Assembly: GCA_009842245.1 (NCBI GenBank)
Contig: VYFT01000040.1
Span: 1 to 44,349, forward strand
Direction: 5' to 3'
Length of the DNA: 44,349 nucleotides
Origin: Gammaproteobacteria bacterium
GTDB lineage: Bacteria; Pseudomonadota; Gammaproteobacteria; Pseudomonadales; Azotimanducaceae
Shown: positions 8,074 through 15,831 of the stretch, one piece after another
Numbering within the stretch: the first letter of the stretch is position 1
Layout: each line of letters begins with the position of its first letter
Program-made: the position numbers and the translations under genes
Notes under the pieces: generated by a model
Database searches by the model: none
Told to the model about the DNA's origin: nothing
Seen by the model: only the letters and a program-made list of their open reading frames with translations

Positions 8074-9189
8074 ATGAGCAGTAAAGAACGGACACTAGGA
8101 CAGTATTTCACTCCGTCTAACGTCGTATCGACCATGTTGGGTCTTCGACGTAATCGTGGATCGGTCCTAGAACCATCAGCGGGAAACGGCGCTTTTCTCA
8201 ACTACCTAGAAACGAGTGCAGTTGCGATCGAGTTCGACGAGTCCCTAAGCGATGATCCTAGGATGATCGTTGCAGACTATTTCGACTACCCAATCCACAA
8301 CAAGTTTGACACTGTTATCGGTAATCCCCCGTATGTTCGATATCAAGACATAGAGTCGAAAACTAAAGCAAAACTGTCCAAGGAGTTGTTCGACTGTCGA
8401 AGCAACCTCTACCTTTTCTTCATAGCGAAGAGCATGCAACACCTGAATCCATCCGGAGAACTAATCTTTATCACGCCTCGGGACTTTCTCAAAGCTACAT
8501 CCGCGAAGAGACTGAACGAAGTTTTGTATGAGGAAGGGACTCTAACACACTACTATGAAATGGGAGATGCCTCAATATTTGACGATGTAACCCCAAATTG
8601 TGCGATCTGGCGATGGGAGAGGAGTAACTTTGACAGACGGATGGAGACTGGTGGCATATTTCAATGTGTCAATGGTCAGATTTATTTTGGAGACTCCACG
8701 AACTCCACCGTCAGTGACTTTTTCGATGTGAAAGTAGGTGCTGTCAGCGGTGCTGATGACGTTTTTACCGATAAAGAGCACGGCTGCACTAATCTGGTTT
8801 GTTCCACGACATATCGGGATGGAAAACTTCGTCGCATGATTTACGATCGCTACGATGCTGAATTGGAACCGTACAAGGAAAGGTTGTTGAGCAGGAAAAT
8901 TCGGCGATTCGATGAAAATAACTGGTGGGAGTGGGGAAGGAAGTACTGCTCAAGACAGGGAGTGCGAATCTACGTCAACGCGAAGACTCGAAACAAGAGA
9001 CCGTTTTTCCTGAGTGAAGACGAAGCGTACGATGGATCGGTCTTAGCACTATTCCCCAAGAATGGTACCGATCTCGATCGTGCGGTTGACAAACTCAACA
9101 ACACTGACTGGGAAAAACTAGCGTTTGTTTGTGATGGTAGATTACTATTCTCACAACGCAGCCTAGCTAACGCACCTTTCGAAATCTAA
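8074..9189 (+). CDS. Orphan N6-adenine DNA methyltransferase (class I SAM-dependent)
   Basis: The protein has 371 residues. The methyltransferase motifs come in the gamma-type order: GQYFTP (motif X, residues 9-14), VLEPSAGNGAF (motif I, SAM binding, residues 31-41), VADYFDY (motif III, about 66-72) and NPPY (catalytic motif IV, residues 84-87). The C-terminal half (VKVGAVSGADDVF, then RRFDENNWWEWGR, then CDGRLLFSQRSL) is the likely target-recognition part. It matches a widespread group of stand-alone methyltransferases that I recall from proteobacterial chromosomes and mobile elements. No restriction endonuclease gene is nearby, so the expected role is DNA modification for protection from host restriction or for epigenetic control. 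It appears full length. The start is ATG at 8074, with no strong ribosome binding site. Confidence 0.88.
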   Translation: MSSKERTLGQYFTPSNVVSTMLGLRRNRGSVLEPSAGNGAFLNYLETSAVAIEFDESLSDDPRMIVADYFDYPIHNKFDTVIGNPPYVRYQDIESKTKAKLSKELFDCRSNLYLFFIAKSMQHLNPSGELIFITPRDFLKATSAKRLNEVLYEEGTLTHYYEMGDASIFDDVTPNCAIWRWERSNFDRRMETGGIFQCVNGQIYFGDSTNSTVSDFFDVKVGAVSGADDVFTDKEHGCTNLVCSTTYRDGKLRRMIYDRYDAELEPYKERLLSRKIRRFDENNWWEWGRKYCSRQGVRIYVNAKTRNKRPFFLSEDEAYDGSVLALFPKNGTDLDRAVDKLNNTDWEKLAFVCDGRLLFSQRSLANAPFEI

Positions 9190-10177
9190 TAGGTTACGAA
9201 ACACGCCCTCGACCAAGATTTATCGCTTCATCTCCTGTTGTAAAAACACATTGCTCTGCGAACTCCCAATCACCACAATCCTACATTAACACAACCGTAC
9301 CGCACGGATTCCGCGGACAGATCGTGCAGATCCTTGAAAACGAAGTCTTAATCGATGGATCTAAATTTCCCACCACATCCTGTTCAAATCTTTCGATTTG
9401 TAGACTAAAGCGAGTAAGCCAACTGAATGTACGCGGCGAGATTTCCAATTTCAAAGCGTGTCTCTAAGATGGAGAATTCTGCGAGCTCATGGACTCGGGA
9501 CGAGATTGCGTAAGCACTGTTTGGGTTTGACATCCCAAATTGGTCAACACCACTAACCACTTAATTCCATTTTGAATTCTCAGATTCAGTAGCAAAACCA
9601 CCCCACGCTCGGTGTTCCCAGATTGGGGCATCGAGCCCCCCACATTGGGAGCTCTGTTTCCAACCGTCTTCAGAGTCGAAAAATTTTTCGTTTTGGCATG
9701 TTCAAACATGTTTAACCAGGTAACACGAAACGAGAAACTCCGAGTATGACTAAGTTTGTGAGGTGCGCTTAGCCTGTGTAAGTACGCCAACGTCCAAGTG
9801 TCGGCCGGTTCAGTAGGTGATTGTTAAGAAAACGCGATGGCCGAGAGTTTCTATACACCGTTGAAAACTGAAGGTATTCTCCGACAACCACGACGATGTT
9901 TTTCAAACCGAGCGACCACGCGAGCACGGACATTTGCATTTAGTGAAGGTTTTTACAATTCCTTCCGATAGCACTTGTCGTTGGGGCAGGTCTCAGCTGC
10001 GAATTTTGAAGCACTTTAAATCCAAAACATGCGTGAAAATGGGACCAGTATATATCGTGAATGAAGCCAGTTGTAATCAAATCGGACATCATGGTTACCA
10101 CATGAACTACCTAAAACATCCCCTCACTACTAATCTCTCATCACACATCGAAACTACTACTCTACCACGGAACAAAA
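9190..10177. other. Non-coding stretch of about 1 kb containing the left inverted-repeat copy
   Basis: No frame here has protein-like composition or a recognisable domain. The left copy of the diverged inverted repeat (9647-9785) lies in the middle. The rest, including 9190-9640 and 9790-10177, shows no RNA gene, clear promoter or repeat that I can identify. The length is unusual for this otherwise dense element and suggests decayed or inserted DNA. Confidence 0.5.
9647..9785 (+). repeat. Left copy of a diverged ~140-bp inverted repeat flanking the barrel gene
   Basis: The sequence shares an ordered series of blocks with the reverse complement of 11052-11194: GGGAGCTCTG, CCGTCTT, a run AAATTTTTCGTTTT then GGCATG, ATGTTTAA, AACGAGAAA and GAGGTGCGCTT. 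It contains the operator-like half-sites CATGTT and AACATG (9697-9710). There is no frame shared between the copies, so the conservation is not that of a protein. Confidence 0.7.
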
Positions 10178-10963
10178 TCATAAACGCCACTGAATGTCGA
10201 TTTGGAAAGATGACATTTTTCTGGTGTGGTATTGGTAGGTCCTGTTCGGCGGAAACGTATCATCGACCAGTTCCTCTGTATTCCATAGCCTTGCATCTTT
10301 CATTATTAACTGGTATGCGACAGTGATGGAGACCCTGTCATAATGAAGTAAAGGCATTCGCATACCAACCGCATAAACCGACGTTTCGTCGGAACCCACA
10401 GGGCTAGTCCCACCAATACTATAAGGTACCTGTTCTTCAAGCAGTACAAGATCGGAACCTGTTAGAGTACTATTCAATTTCTTCTTTCCGACACCGCTCA
10501 ACCCTCCACCTACTTTCAAAAATAAAGAAACTCGTTCGCTGAGGTATAGATCGTAGATGACCGACAAACCTGCGAAGGCTCCGTCTGTGTCAGAGCCTGT
10601 CCAAGACGCAGACACCGGCTCGTCATCTGGTTCGATCGGAGGAATCAACCAATGGGTTCCGGGAATGATCAGATCCGGTAGCCCCATGGTAAAAAATTCA
10701 ATCGCCCAGTTTTTGTTGAAGTTATAACCTACACCTCCGGAAAGTTGGCTAGCGGAACCGTCCCTCTTCCAACCAGTTGTACTAAAACCGGGTAAATAGG
10801 TGTGAAAATAGGTTTCATTTTCCCACCTGTGCACTTCGTTCCAATAGGCAAGGCCACCGTGAACGTACCACCCCCTTTCTTTTGCTGATAGGTTACCAGC
10901 GAGTAGAAACGTCAGTGCAAATCCAGCGATGATCACAGGAAGTGAAAACTTTGGGACTCTCAT
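10178..10963 (-). CDS. Outer-membrane beta-barrel protein (OmpW/OMP_b-brl-like)
   Basis: The protein has 261 residues. There is a Sec signal peptide (MRVPKFSLPVIIAGFALTF, likely cleavage after LSA near residue 27). The mature part begins with GWYVHGGLAYW and shows alternating amphipathic strands typical of a small eight-stranded barrel (for example SGGVGYNFNKNWAIEFFTMG and VSLFLKVGGGLSGVG). It ends in QIDIQWRL, a hydrophobic/aromatic C-terminal strand suited to BAM-dependent insertion. Function unknown; OmpW-like proteins are porin-like or stress-induced. The start is ATG at 10961-10963 with GGAG about ten bases upstream. It is the only minus-strand gene in this part and is flanked by inverted repeats. 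It has the same architecture as the protein at 43523-44239. Confidence 0.8.
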   Translation of the reverse strand: MRVPKFSLPVIIAGFALTFLLAGNLSAKERGWYVHGGLAYWNEVHRWENETYFHTYLPGFSTTGWKRDGSASQLSGGVGYNFNKNWAIEFFTMGLPDLIIPGTHWLIPPIEPDDEPVSASWTGSDTDGAFAGLSVIYDLYLSERVSLFLKVGGGLSGVGKKKLNSTLTGSDLVLLEEQVPYSIGGTSPVGSDETSVYAVGMRMPLLHYDRVSITVAYQLIMKDARLWNTEELVDDTFPPNRTYQYHTRKMSSFQIDIQWRL

Positions 10964-11294
10964 GTTAGAGTTCTCCGATGGAATCTTAGTTAACCACAGA
11001 AATTCTACATTTCTCTCTTAACTCTTCCATACGGTGGTAATTTTTAGGGGGGTAAGTACAGAGGCAAAGCGCACCTCATAAGCTCCGTCGTAAACGGGTT
11101 TTCTCGTTCCCGGTCACATGTTTAAACATATTTAGGCATGCCAAAAACGAAAAATTTTCAATTCAGAAAAAAGACGGCTGAGAGCAGAGCTCCCCCCACA
11201 TAAATCACTTCATCTCTCGTTTGGAAATTCGCTTCAATTCTGGTGTTGCGTTCTGAATACTTCACACTTCCTCAACTCTGGAAATGTTTACTCC
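10964..11294. other. Divergent intergenic region (331 bases) with the right inverted-repeat copy
   Basis: It separates the minus-strand barrel gene from the plus-strand pilL operon and must hold promoters for both, but I cannot place either with confidence. The right copy of the inverted repeat occupies 11052-11194, so the repeat could be the shared regulatory element of this junction. Confidence 0.45.
11052..11194 (-). repeat. Right copy of the diverged ~140-bp inverted repeat
   Basis: This is the reverse-complement partner of 9647-9785. It contains a perfect 12-base palindrome ATGTTTAAACAT at 11118-11129, corresponding to the imperfect palindrome at 9697-9710 in the left copy. Conservation ends at both sides at roughly equivalent points, which supports a defined unit of about 140 bp. 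Confidence 0.7.
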
Positions 11295-11732
11295 ATGTTC
11301 CCTATCAAATATCTGTTACTCCCGCTGTTTATAGCATTGGGAATAAACGCGAATCCAGCCTCGGAAGAAATTCAAGTAGGTCGATACTCGACCATGAAGA
11401 CTCTACCGACAACAGCACAACAGAACATCTTTGCGACCGTGGTGAACGTGCAGTTTGACTCTTCCATAACCACGGTAGGTGAAGCAATGCGCTATCTATT
11501 AGAAGATCAAGGCATTCGACTGGCCGTACCCAAATCCAAAGATCATCAGGTCTACACGTTAATCGCATTACCACTACCAAAAGTTCATCGAAGCCTAGGT
11601 CCTATTAGTCTCAGGCATGCGTTGGAGACGTTAGCTGGTCCTATTTGGCGATTAGTTCAAGACCCGATTCATCGTTTGGTGAGTTTTGAATTGTGCCATG
11701 TAGCAGCTCACGAGGAGGGAACTAGCGAATGA
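11295..11732 (+). CDS. pilL: ICE PilL N-terminal-domain protein (TIGR03748)
   Basis: The protein has 145 residues with an N-terminal signal-like hydrophobic segment (IKYLLLPLFIALGINANP). The rest matches the PilL N-domain signature of PFGI-1-class elements: GRYSTMKTLPTTAQQN, then TTVGEAMRYLLEDQGIRLA, then LPLPKVHRSLGPISLRHALE and the terminal PIHRLVSFELC. The protein belongs to the conjugative type IV pilus/transfer apparatus and should act in the periplasm or envelope. It consists of this domain only; any longer C-terminal portion found in some PilL proteins is absent. The stop overlaps the next start (ATGA at 11729-11732), so it heads an operon with translational coupling. Confidence 0.88.
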   Translation: MFPIKYLLLPLFIALGINANPASEEIQVGRYSTMKTLPTTAQQNIFATVVNVQFDSSITTVGEAMRYLLEDQGIRLAVPKSKDHQVYTLIALPLPKVHRSLGPISLRHALETLAGPIWRLVQDPIHRLVSFELCHVAAHEEGTSE

Positions 11733-12067
11733 TTTGGCCGTTTTTTAGTCTTCTGATGTTCATTATGTTTGTGCCAAATGACCAGACACCACACGATTCT
11801 TTCAGTGAGTCTCCGCTTACTATAGATCGTTCAGAGGTTGCTGACGAACACATCGAACTATTGGAGAAGGATTGTCGGTATTTAGACGTTCCGATACCTC
11901 ATAGAGACTTGAGCGACTTTGTCGTCTTATCGGATAATCAATCAGAAGAGAACGATGATTTGGAAGTCGAAAAATCTAAGAACGAAGAACAAGCCGATTC
12001 TGAACAACAGGAAAGACACCGAGAAAAACCTGAATTAGATCATTCAGACCGCGAAGATCAAGAATAG
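11729..12067 (+). CDS. Small acidic protein with N-terminal hydrophobic segment
   Basis: The protein has 112 residues. The first ~15 residues are hydrophobic (MIWPFFSLLMFIMFV), acting as a signal or anchor. The last 45 residues are almost entirely Glu, Asp, Gln, Lys and Ser, probably disordered. I recognise no family. It overlaps pilL by four bases upstream and the TIGR03759 gene by one base downstream (TAGTG), so it is surely translated with them. It occupies the place between PilL and TIGR03759 and may be a fast-diverging transfer protein. Confidence 0.65.
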   Translation: MIWPFFSLLMFIMFVPNDQTPHDSFSESPLTIDRSEVADEHIELLEKDCRYLDVPIPHRDLSDFVVLSDNQSEENDDLEVEKSKNEEQADSEQQERHREKPELDHSDREDQE

Positions 12068-12822
12068 TGCAGAGAGCATTTGTCCTTCTTTTTTGTGTGT
12101 TTGGTTTGACGACTTTCGCGGTCGAACGCACATCTACCAACGCAACTAATACTTCAAGTAAACTATTAGAAGTATCTGATATAAGACTATCTCTGCTCGA
12201 TCAGTGGGAGTTATCTGAACCGGAATGGAGTAGATACGAAGACCTCATGCAAGGAATTCGAGGGCGTTTGAGTCAATCTAACATTTCTCCCATCGAAGTA
12301 TTAGGAATTCACGCACGTTCGGAGACCGAACGCACTCACTATGCACGAATCTGGGCTCGCATGATGCGCGAAGACGCTATACGAGTTCTCCAATTTCAAC
12401 GAGCCTACGATATCGAAGCCCAAGCACTGAATCAAGACGAACCATTGATTGATGTCAGTCTACTCCCTGAAGCTACAGACAACAGAGAACACATACTAAC
12501 TAAATCTGATCGAGCGTTAGTTTTCGTCAGTCTGGATTGTCCATTGTGCGAGATCGTATTCGATCAAATCTACCAGCGTATTGATCAGTTTAACGGCATA
12601 GACCTCTATTTCGTTGATACGACCTCGGATGAACGTGAACAAATACGCGAGTGGGCTAAGTCACGTGTAATTGATACCCAATATGTTCACTCAGGAAAGG
12701 TAACAATCAACTATGACGACGGCCTGTTAGAGTCTATTGATCCCAAAGCACAGTCATTACCGATACTGAAACGTCGACGGGAAGACGAAATCAAAGAACT
12801 CACGTTAGACCAATTGCCTTGA
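12067..12822 (+). CDS. TIGR03759 (PFL_4693-family) ICE protein with CxxC thioredoxin-like segment
   Basis: The protein has 251 residues and starts at a GTG that overlaps the preceding stop by one base. A Sec signal peptide (FVLLFCVFGLTTFA) is followed by the family signature WELSEPEWSRYEDLMQGIRG (47-66), SNISPIEVLGIHAR (71-84) and RIWARMMREDA (94-104). The C-terminal half has a thioredoxin-like strand and CxxC motif (LVFVSLDCPLCEIVF, Cys158 and Cys161), so a periplasmic thiol-disulfide or disulfide-stabilising role in assembly of the transfer apparatus is plausible. Family membership is strong; the function is inferred. It is followed by an 86-base gap and then traD. Confidence 0.88.
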   Translation: MQRAFVLLFCVFGLTTFAVERTSTNATNTSSKLLEVSDIRLSLLDQWELSEPEWSRYEDLMQGIRGRLSQSNISPIEVLGIHARSETERTHYARIWARMMREDAIRVLQFQRAYDIEAQALNQDEPLIDVSLLPEATDNREHILTKSDRALVFVSLDCPLCEIVFDQIYQRIDQFNGIDLYFVDTTSDEREQIREWAKSRVIDTQYVHSGKVTINYDDGLLESIDPKAQSLPILKRRREDEIKELTLDQLP

Positions 12823-12844
12823 ATGCTGAGCTACTAATCTACTC

Positions 12845-12873
12845 TTGACTTAACATTTACTTCGTTGTTTTAT
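12845..12873 (+). promoter_or_regulatory. Candidate sigma-70 promoter upstream of traD
   Basis: TTGACT (12845-12850, 5 of 6 to consensus) and TTTTAT (12868-12873, 4 of 6) are separated by an ideal 17 bases, in the 86-base gap between the TIGR03759 gene and traD. It would give traD a promoter independent of the pilL operon. Confidence 0.45.
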
Positions 12874-12908
12874 TGAAATCCTCAAACTTAAACAATGTAC
12901 CAAAATAG

Positions 12909-14933
12909 ATGAAATTTCCAGTGGAAGCACTTCTTCGTGCTCCCGTAGAACTTTGGTCAGCATTAGTCTGCGGCACGATGAGTTTTGCATTGGTTTTCTT
13001 TGGTGACAGTCTATTCCTTCCTCGATCATTCACACATATCGCTGCGATTTTGATTGGATGTCTTGGTGGTTATCGATTCATAGGAGCCTTGTACATACTT
13101 GCATATCACGTGTGTCTATCACATTCCACTCGTTGGTCAATTTCGTTTGCGCGCGTTCCACAGCAAAAGGGATTTATATATCTTGGTAGCGGATTTCGCT
13201 GGACTCACCGACATACACAACGGCTTAAAGACACCGAACTTCCAGAGGCACAGCGGTATTTAGTAAAGAATTGGATCAAGATCGTCGGGAAACTGGCGAA
13301 AACTTGTACGCGATTAAACTTGACAAAAGCAGATATTCAGCTTTATATGAGTGGAAACGCGAAACTACACGGAGTCGAACTGTGGAAACGCAAGGTCTGG
13401 CTGAACTCACAAGATCGTGTTGGGCACACGCTTGTTGTAGGAACGACTCGGGTCGGCAAAACACGCTTGGCTGAACTGCTTATCGCGCAGGACATTCAGA
13501 TGGGAGAAGTTGTTTTTGTGTTCGATCCTAAAGGAGACATCGATCTACTGCAACGCGTGTATACCGAAGCATGTCGCGCTGGTAGAGAAGATCAGTTGTA
13601 TGTCTTTCATCTTGGGTATCCGGAAGTGTCTTGCAGATACAACGCGATCGGTAGGTTTTCTCGAATCACTGAAGTTGCGACTCGCATCGCAAATCAGCTA
13701 CCAAGCGGTGGTAGCTCTTCAGCTTTCAAGGAATTTGCATGGCGATTCGTCAACATCATCGCACGTGCATTGCACGAACTGCGACAAGTACCTGACTACC
13801 GCAAGATTCGCCAGTATATCAATGACATTGAACCGCTATTTGTCGAATACACGCGAAGTCTGCTGAGTCGAACCGAACCTGCCGGTTGGGCCGCTGAAGT
13901 CAAGAACATTGCTCGTTCTTTGAATGACCGAAACTTGACTAGCGCATTGAAGGGCAGGGATGCGAACGCGGTTGCTCTCTACAAGTACGTGCAGAAGAAA
14001 AACATCGACGACCCCGTTCTCGAAGGATTAGTGTCGGCATTCAAGTACGATCGAACATACTTCGACAAGATCGTGAGTTCAGTTGGACCGCTTATGGAAA
14101 AACTCACAACTGGTTCGGTTGCTGACCTCATAGCTCCCACTAGCGATGACGATCGTCGACCGATCTTTAGTTGGCTTGATGTCATCCGCAAGAATGGTAT
14201 CGTCTACGTTGGCTTGGATGCACTGTCTGATACAACCGTAGCAGGTGCTGTCGGTAACTCGATGTTCGCAGATCTCGTATCCATAGCAGGGTACCTATAC
14301 AAACACGGTATTAATGGCGAGAACGGAATTTATGTCGAACCTCCTAAAGTTTGTATTCATGCGGACGAATTCAATGAACTCATCGGCGATGAATTCATTC
14401 CCTTACTGAACAAAGCAGGTGGCGCGGGATACCAAGTGACTGCCTACACCCAAACGATCTCAGATTTAGAAGCGAGAGTAGGGAGTAAAGCTAAGACTGG
14501 ACAGATCTTAGGGAACTTCAACAGCTTGGTCATGCTACGCGTTAAGGAACTTGCGACCGCAGAATTTTTAACAAAACAACTGCCTCAAATCGAAGTTCGA
14601 GGTCTGAAAACGTCGTCAAGCGCAATTGCGACAGACACTAATCGGCTCGGTACTGAGTTCAGCTCTCGCACCGACGATCAACTAACAGTATCTGAAGCAC
14701 CACTACTAACTGCTGCAAATTTAATGGGGTTACCGCGGGGGCACGCATTCGCCATTCTCGATGGAAACAACCTGTGGAAAGTCCGCTTTCCAATGCCTGA
14801 AAAGAGCGATTCCTTCTCACCCAGCAACATCGAAGGAGTTTTCGAAGCGATGCATGCAAACTACGAGCGCAGAATGAGGGTTATTAATCAACCTAACGCG
14901 CTGCGGGAACGAGTTACGCAAACCGAGAATTAG
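12909..14933 (+). CDS. traD: Type IV coupling protein TraD (TIGR03743, SXT/PFGI-1 subfamily)
   Basis: The protein has 674 residues, the usual length. Two transmembrane segments lie near the N-terminus (about 17-32 and 43-72). The nucleotide-binding domain has Walker A GTTRVGKT (178-185), preceded by VGHTLVV, and then FVFDPKGDIDLL. Walker B is CIHADEFNEL, with Asp486 and Glu487. This is the hexameric inner-membrane ATPase that recruits the relaxase-DNA complex and pumps DNA into the mating pore. No clear Shine-Dalgarno site precedes ATG 12909. The genes that often precede traD in this ICE class (a lytic transglycosylase and a TIGR03765 protein) are not present here; TIGR03759 is the direct neighbour. 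It is followed after 14 bases by the TIGR03747 gene. Confidence 0.95.
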   Translation: MKFPVEALLRAPVELWSALVCGTMSFALVFFGDSLFLPRSFTHIAAILIGCLGGYRFIGALYILAYHVCLSHSTRWSISFARVPQQKGFIYLGSGFRWTHRHTQRLKDTELPEAQRYLVKNWIKIVGKLAKTCTRLNLTKADIQLYMSGNAKLHGVELWKRKVWLNSQDRVGHTLVVGTTRVGKTRLAELLIAQDIQMGEVVFVFDPKGDIDLLQRVYTEACRAGREDQLYVFHLGYPEVSCRYNAIGRFSRITEVATRIANQLPSGGSSSAFKEFAWRFVNIIARALHELRQVPDYRKIRQYINDIEPLFVEYTRSLLSRTEPAGWAAEVKNIARSLNDRNLTSALKGRDANAVALYKYVQKKNIDDPVLEGLVSAFKYDRTYFDKIVSSVGPLMEKLTTGSVADLIAPTSDDDRRPIFSWLDVIRKNGIVYVGLDALSDTTVAGAVGNSMFADLVSIAGYLYKHGINGENGIYVEPPKVCIHADEFNELIGDEFIPLLNKAGGAGYQVTAYTQTISDLEARVGSKAKTGQILGNFNSLVMLRVKELATAEFLTKQLPQIEVRGLKTSSSAIATDTNRLGTEFSSRTDDQLTVSEAPLLTAANLMGLPRGHAFAILDGNNLWKVRFPMPEKSDSFSPSNIEGVFEAMHANYERRMRVINQPNALRERVTQTEN

Positions 14934-14947
14934 TTGCATCTTAGATC

Positions 14948-15661
14948 GTGAAAGACACCAGACCCAAAGTCAATCCGTTTCTGAACATTTTGGGAGGCGT
15001 TTTTAAAAGCATTTCTTTTGTCGTTGGTACATTCTTTCTCGCAACGCTCTTGGAATGGTTTGGAATGCACACGTGGTGGCAAAACGGAAGCGAAGATCGC
15101 CTGTATCAACGCACACAGCATGAAATCCAAAGGATTGAAAGTACAGTGGGTGCGAATTTCGACAGTCACTGGTTTCGACGTGTTTATTCGTACGTTTCGA
15201 CTTTAAGTGATCGCGTCATTGTTCCCGTGGAGCAGTATCTTGATGTTCAACAACGAGAATTAGAACACACACCACAGTCTATGTCTGCTGTTGTCGGTGC
15301 CGTAGTGCAGATTCAACAATCAATTAATCGACATCTTTCGGTAGCTGTTGAGGTATTTCGTGCGTGGCTGTTTCGATTGCTGACTTTCACTTTTGGCATC
15401 GTGTCTGTAATACCACTAGTCGTAGTAGGGCTCATCGATGGTCTGGTAAGACGAGAAATTCGGCGATGGAGTGGGGGACGCGAAAGTGCCTGGTTGTTTG
15501 TTTTCGCTAGTAAGTCTTTACTCCCGTCGTTCGTGTTAGCTCTGGGAGTGTATGCTCTGTGGCCGTGGAGCATTCCGTTTATATGGATAAACGCGCTGAT
15601 GGGAGTGTGTTGGGGATGTGCACTGGCTATTGCACTCGCAAGGTTCAAAAAGTACTTTTAA
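14948..15661 (+). CDS. TIGR03747-family (PFL_4697, DUF4400) ICE membrane protein
   Basis: The protein has 237 residues, starting at GTG 14948, 14 bases after the traD stop. It has hydrophobic segments at about residues 17-36, 137-160 and 185-235 (the last probably two helices). The conserved family sections are EWFGMHTWWQNGSEDRLYQR after the first helix and GLIDGLVRREIRRWSGGRES before the last pair. It always neighbours TraD in SXT/PFGI-1 elements and probably helps the coupling protein in the inner membrane. It closes this conjugation block; the next gene is on the opposite strand. Confidence 0.9.
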   Translation: MKDTRPKVNPFLNILGGVFKSISFVVGTFFLATLLEWFGMHTWWQNGSEDRLYQRTQHEIQRIESTVGANFDSHWFRRVYSYVSTLSDRVIVPVEQYLDVQQRELEHTPQSMSAVVGAVVQIQQSINRHLSVAVEVFRAWLFRLLTFTFGIVSVIPLVVVGLIDGLVRREIRRWSGGRESAWLFVFASKSLLPSFVLALGVYALWPWSIPFIWINALMGVCWGCALAIALARFKKYF

Positions 15662-15712
15662 GTCGGCCTAGATAGCATTCTCGGCAAGTCACGCAGCAAT
15701 TCATTGCAGTAA

Positions 15713-15744
15713 TTAGTCAGAGTGAAATACTAATCTGTGACTAA
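15713..15744. repeat. Inverted repeat between convergent genes
   Basis: TTAGTCAGAG (15713-15722) pairs with CTGTGACTAA (15735-15744) with one mismatch, around a 12-base loop. It lies between the plus-strand conjugation genes and the minus-strand array, so it could end transcription from either side, but no poly-T tail is present. Confidence 0.35.
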
Positions 15745-15831
15745 AGTTCAAAGGACGCAACGGATTCTAACACCTAGGAGAACTATGGTTGGCCGATGAA
15801 TGCATTTTTTTTGATCTTAGTTCGTTAAGTA

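Noticed and set aside
9464-9790. Minus-strand open frame of 108 codons across the left inverted repeat
   Set aside because: The right repeat copy has no matching frame (stops interrupt it), composition is not protein-like and there is no ribosome binding site.
9934-10326. Plus-strand open frame of 130 codons
   Set aside because: Its 3' part lies antisense within the barrel gene, it is rich in Cys, His and Asn without domain pattern, and it lacks a ribosome binding site.
15801-15815. T-run after the TIGR03747 gene as a terminator
   Set aside because: No stable stem precedes it on the plus strand, and on the minus strand it is an A-run.
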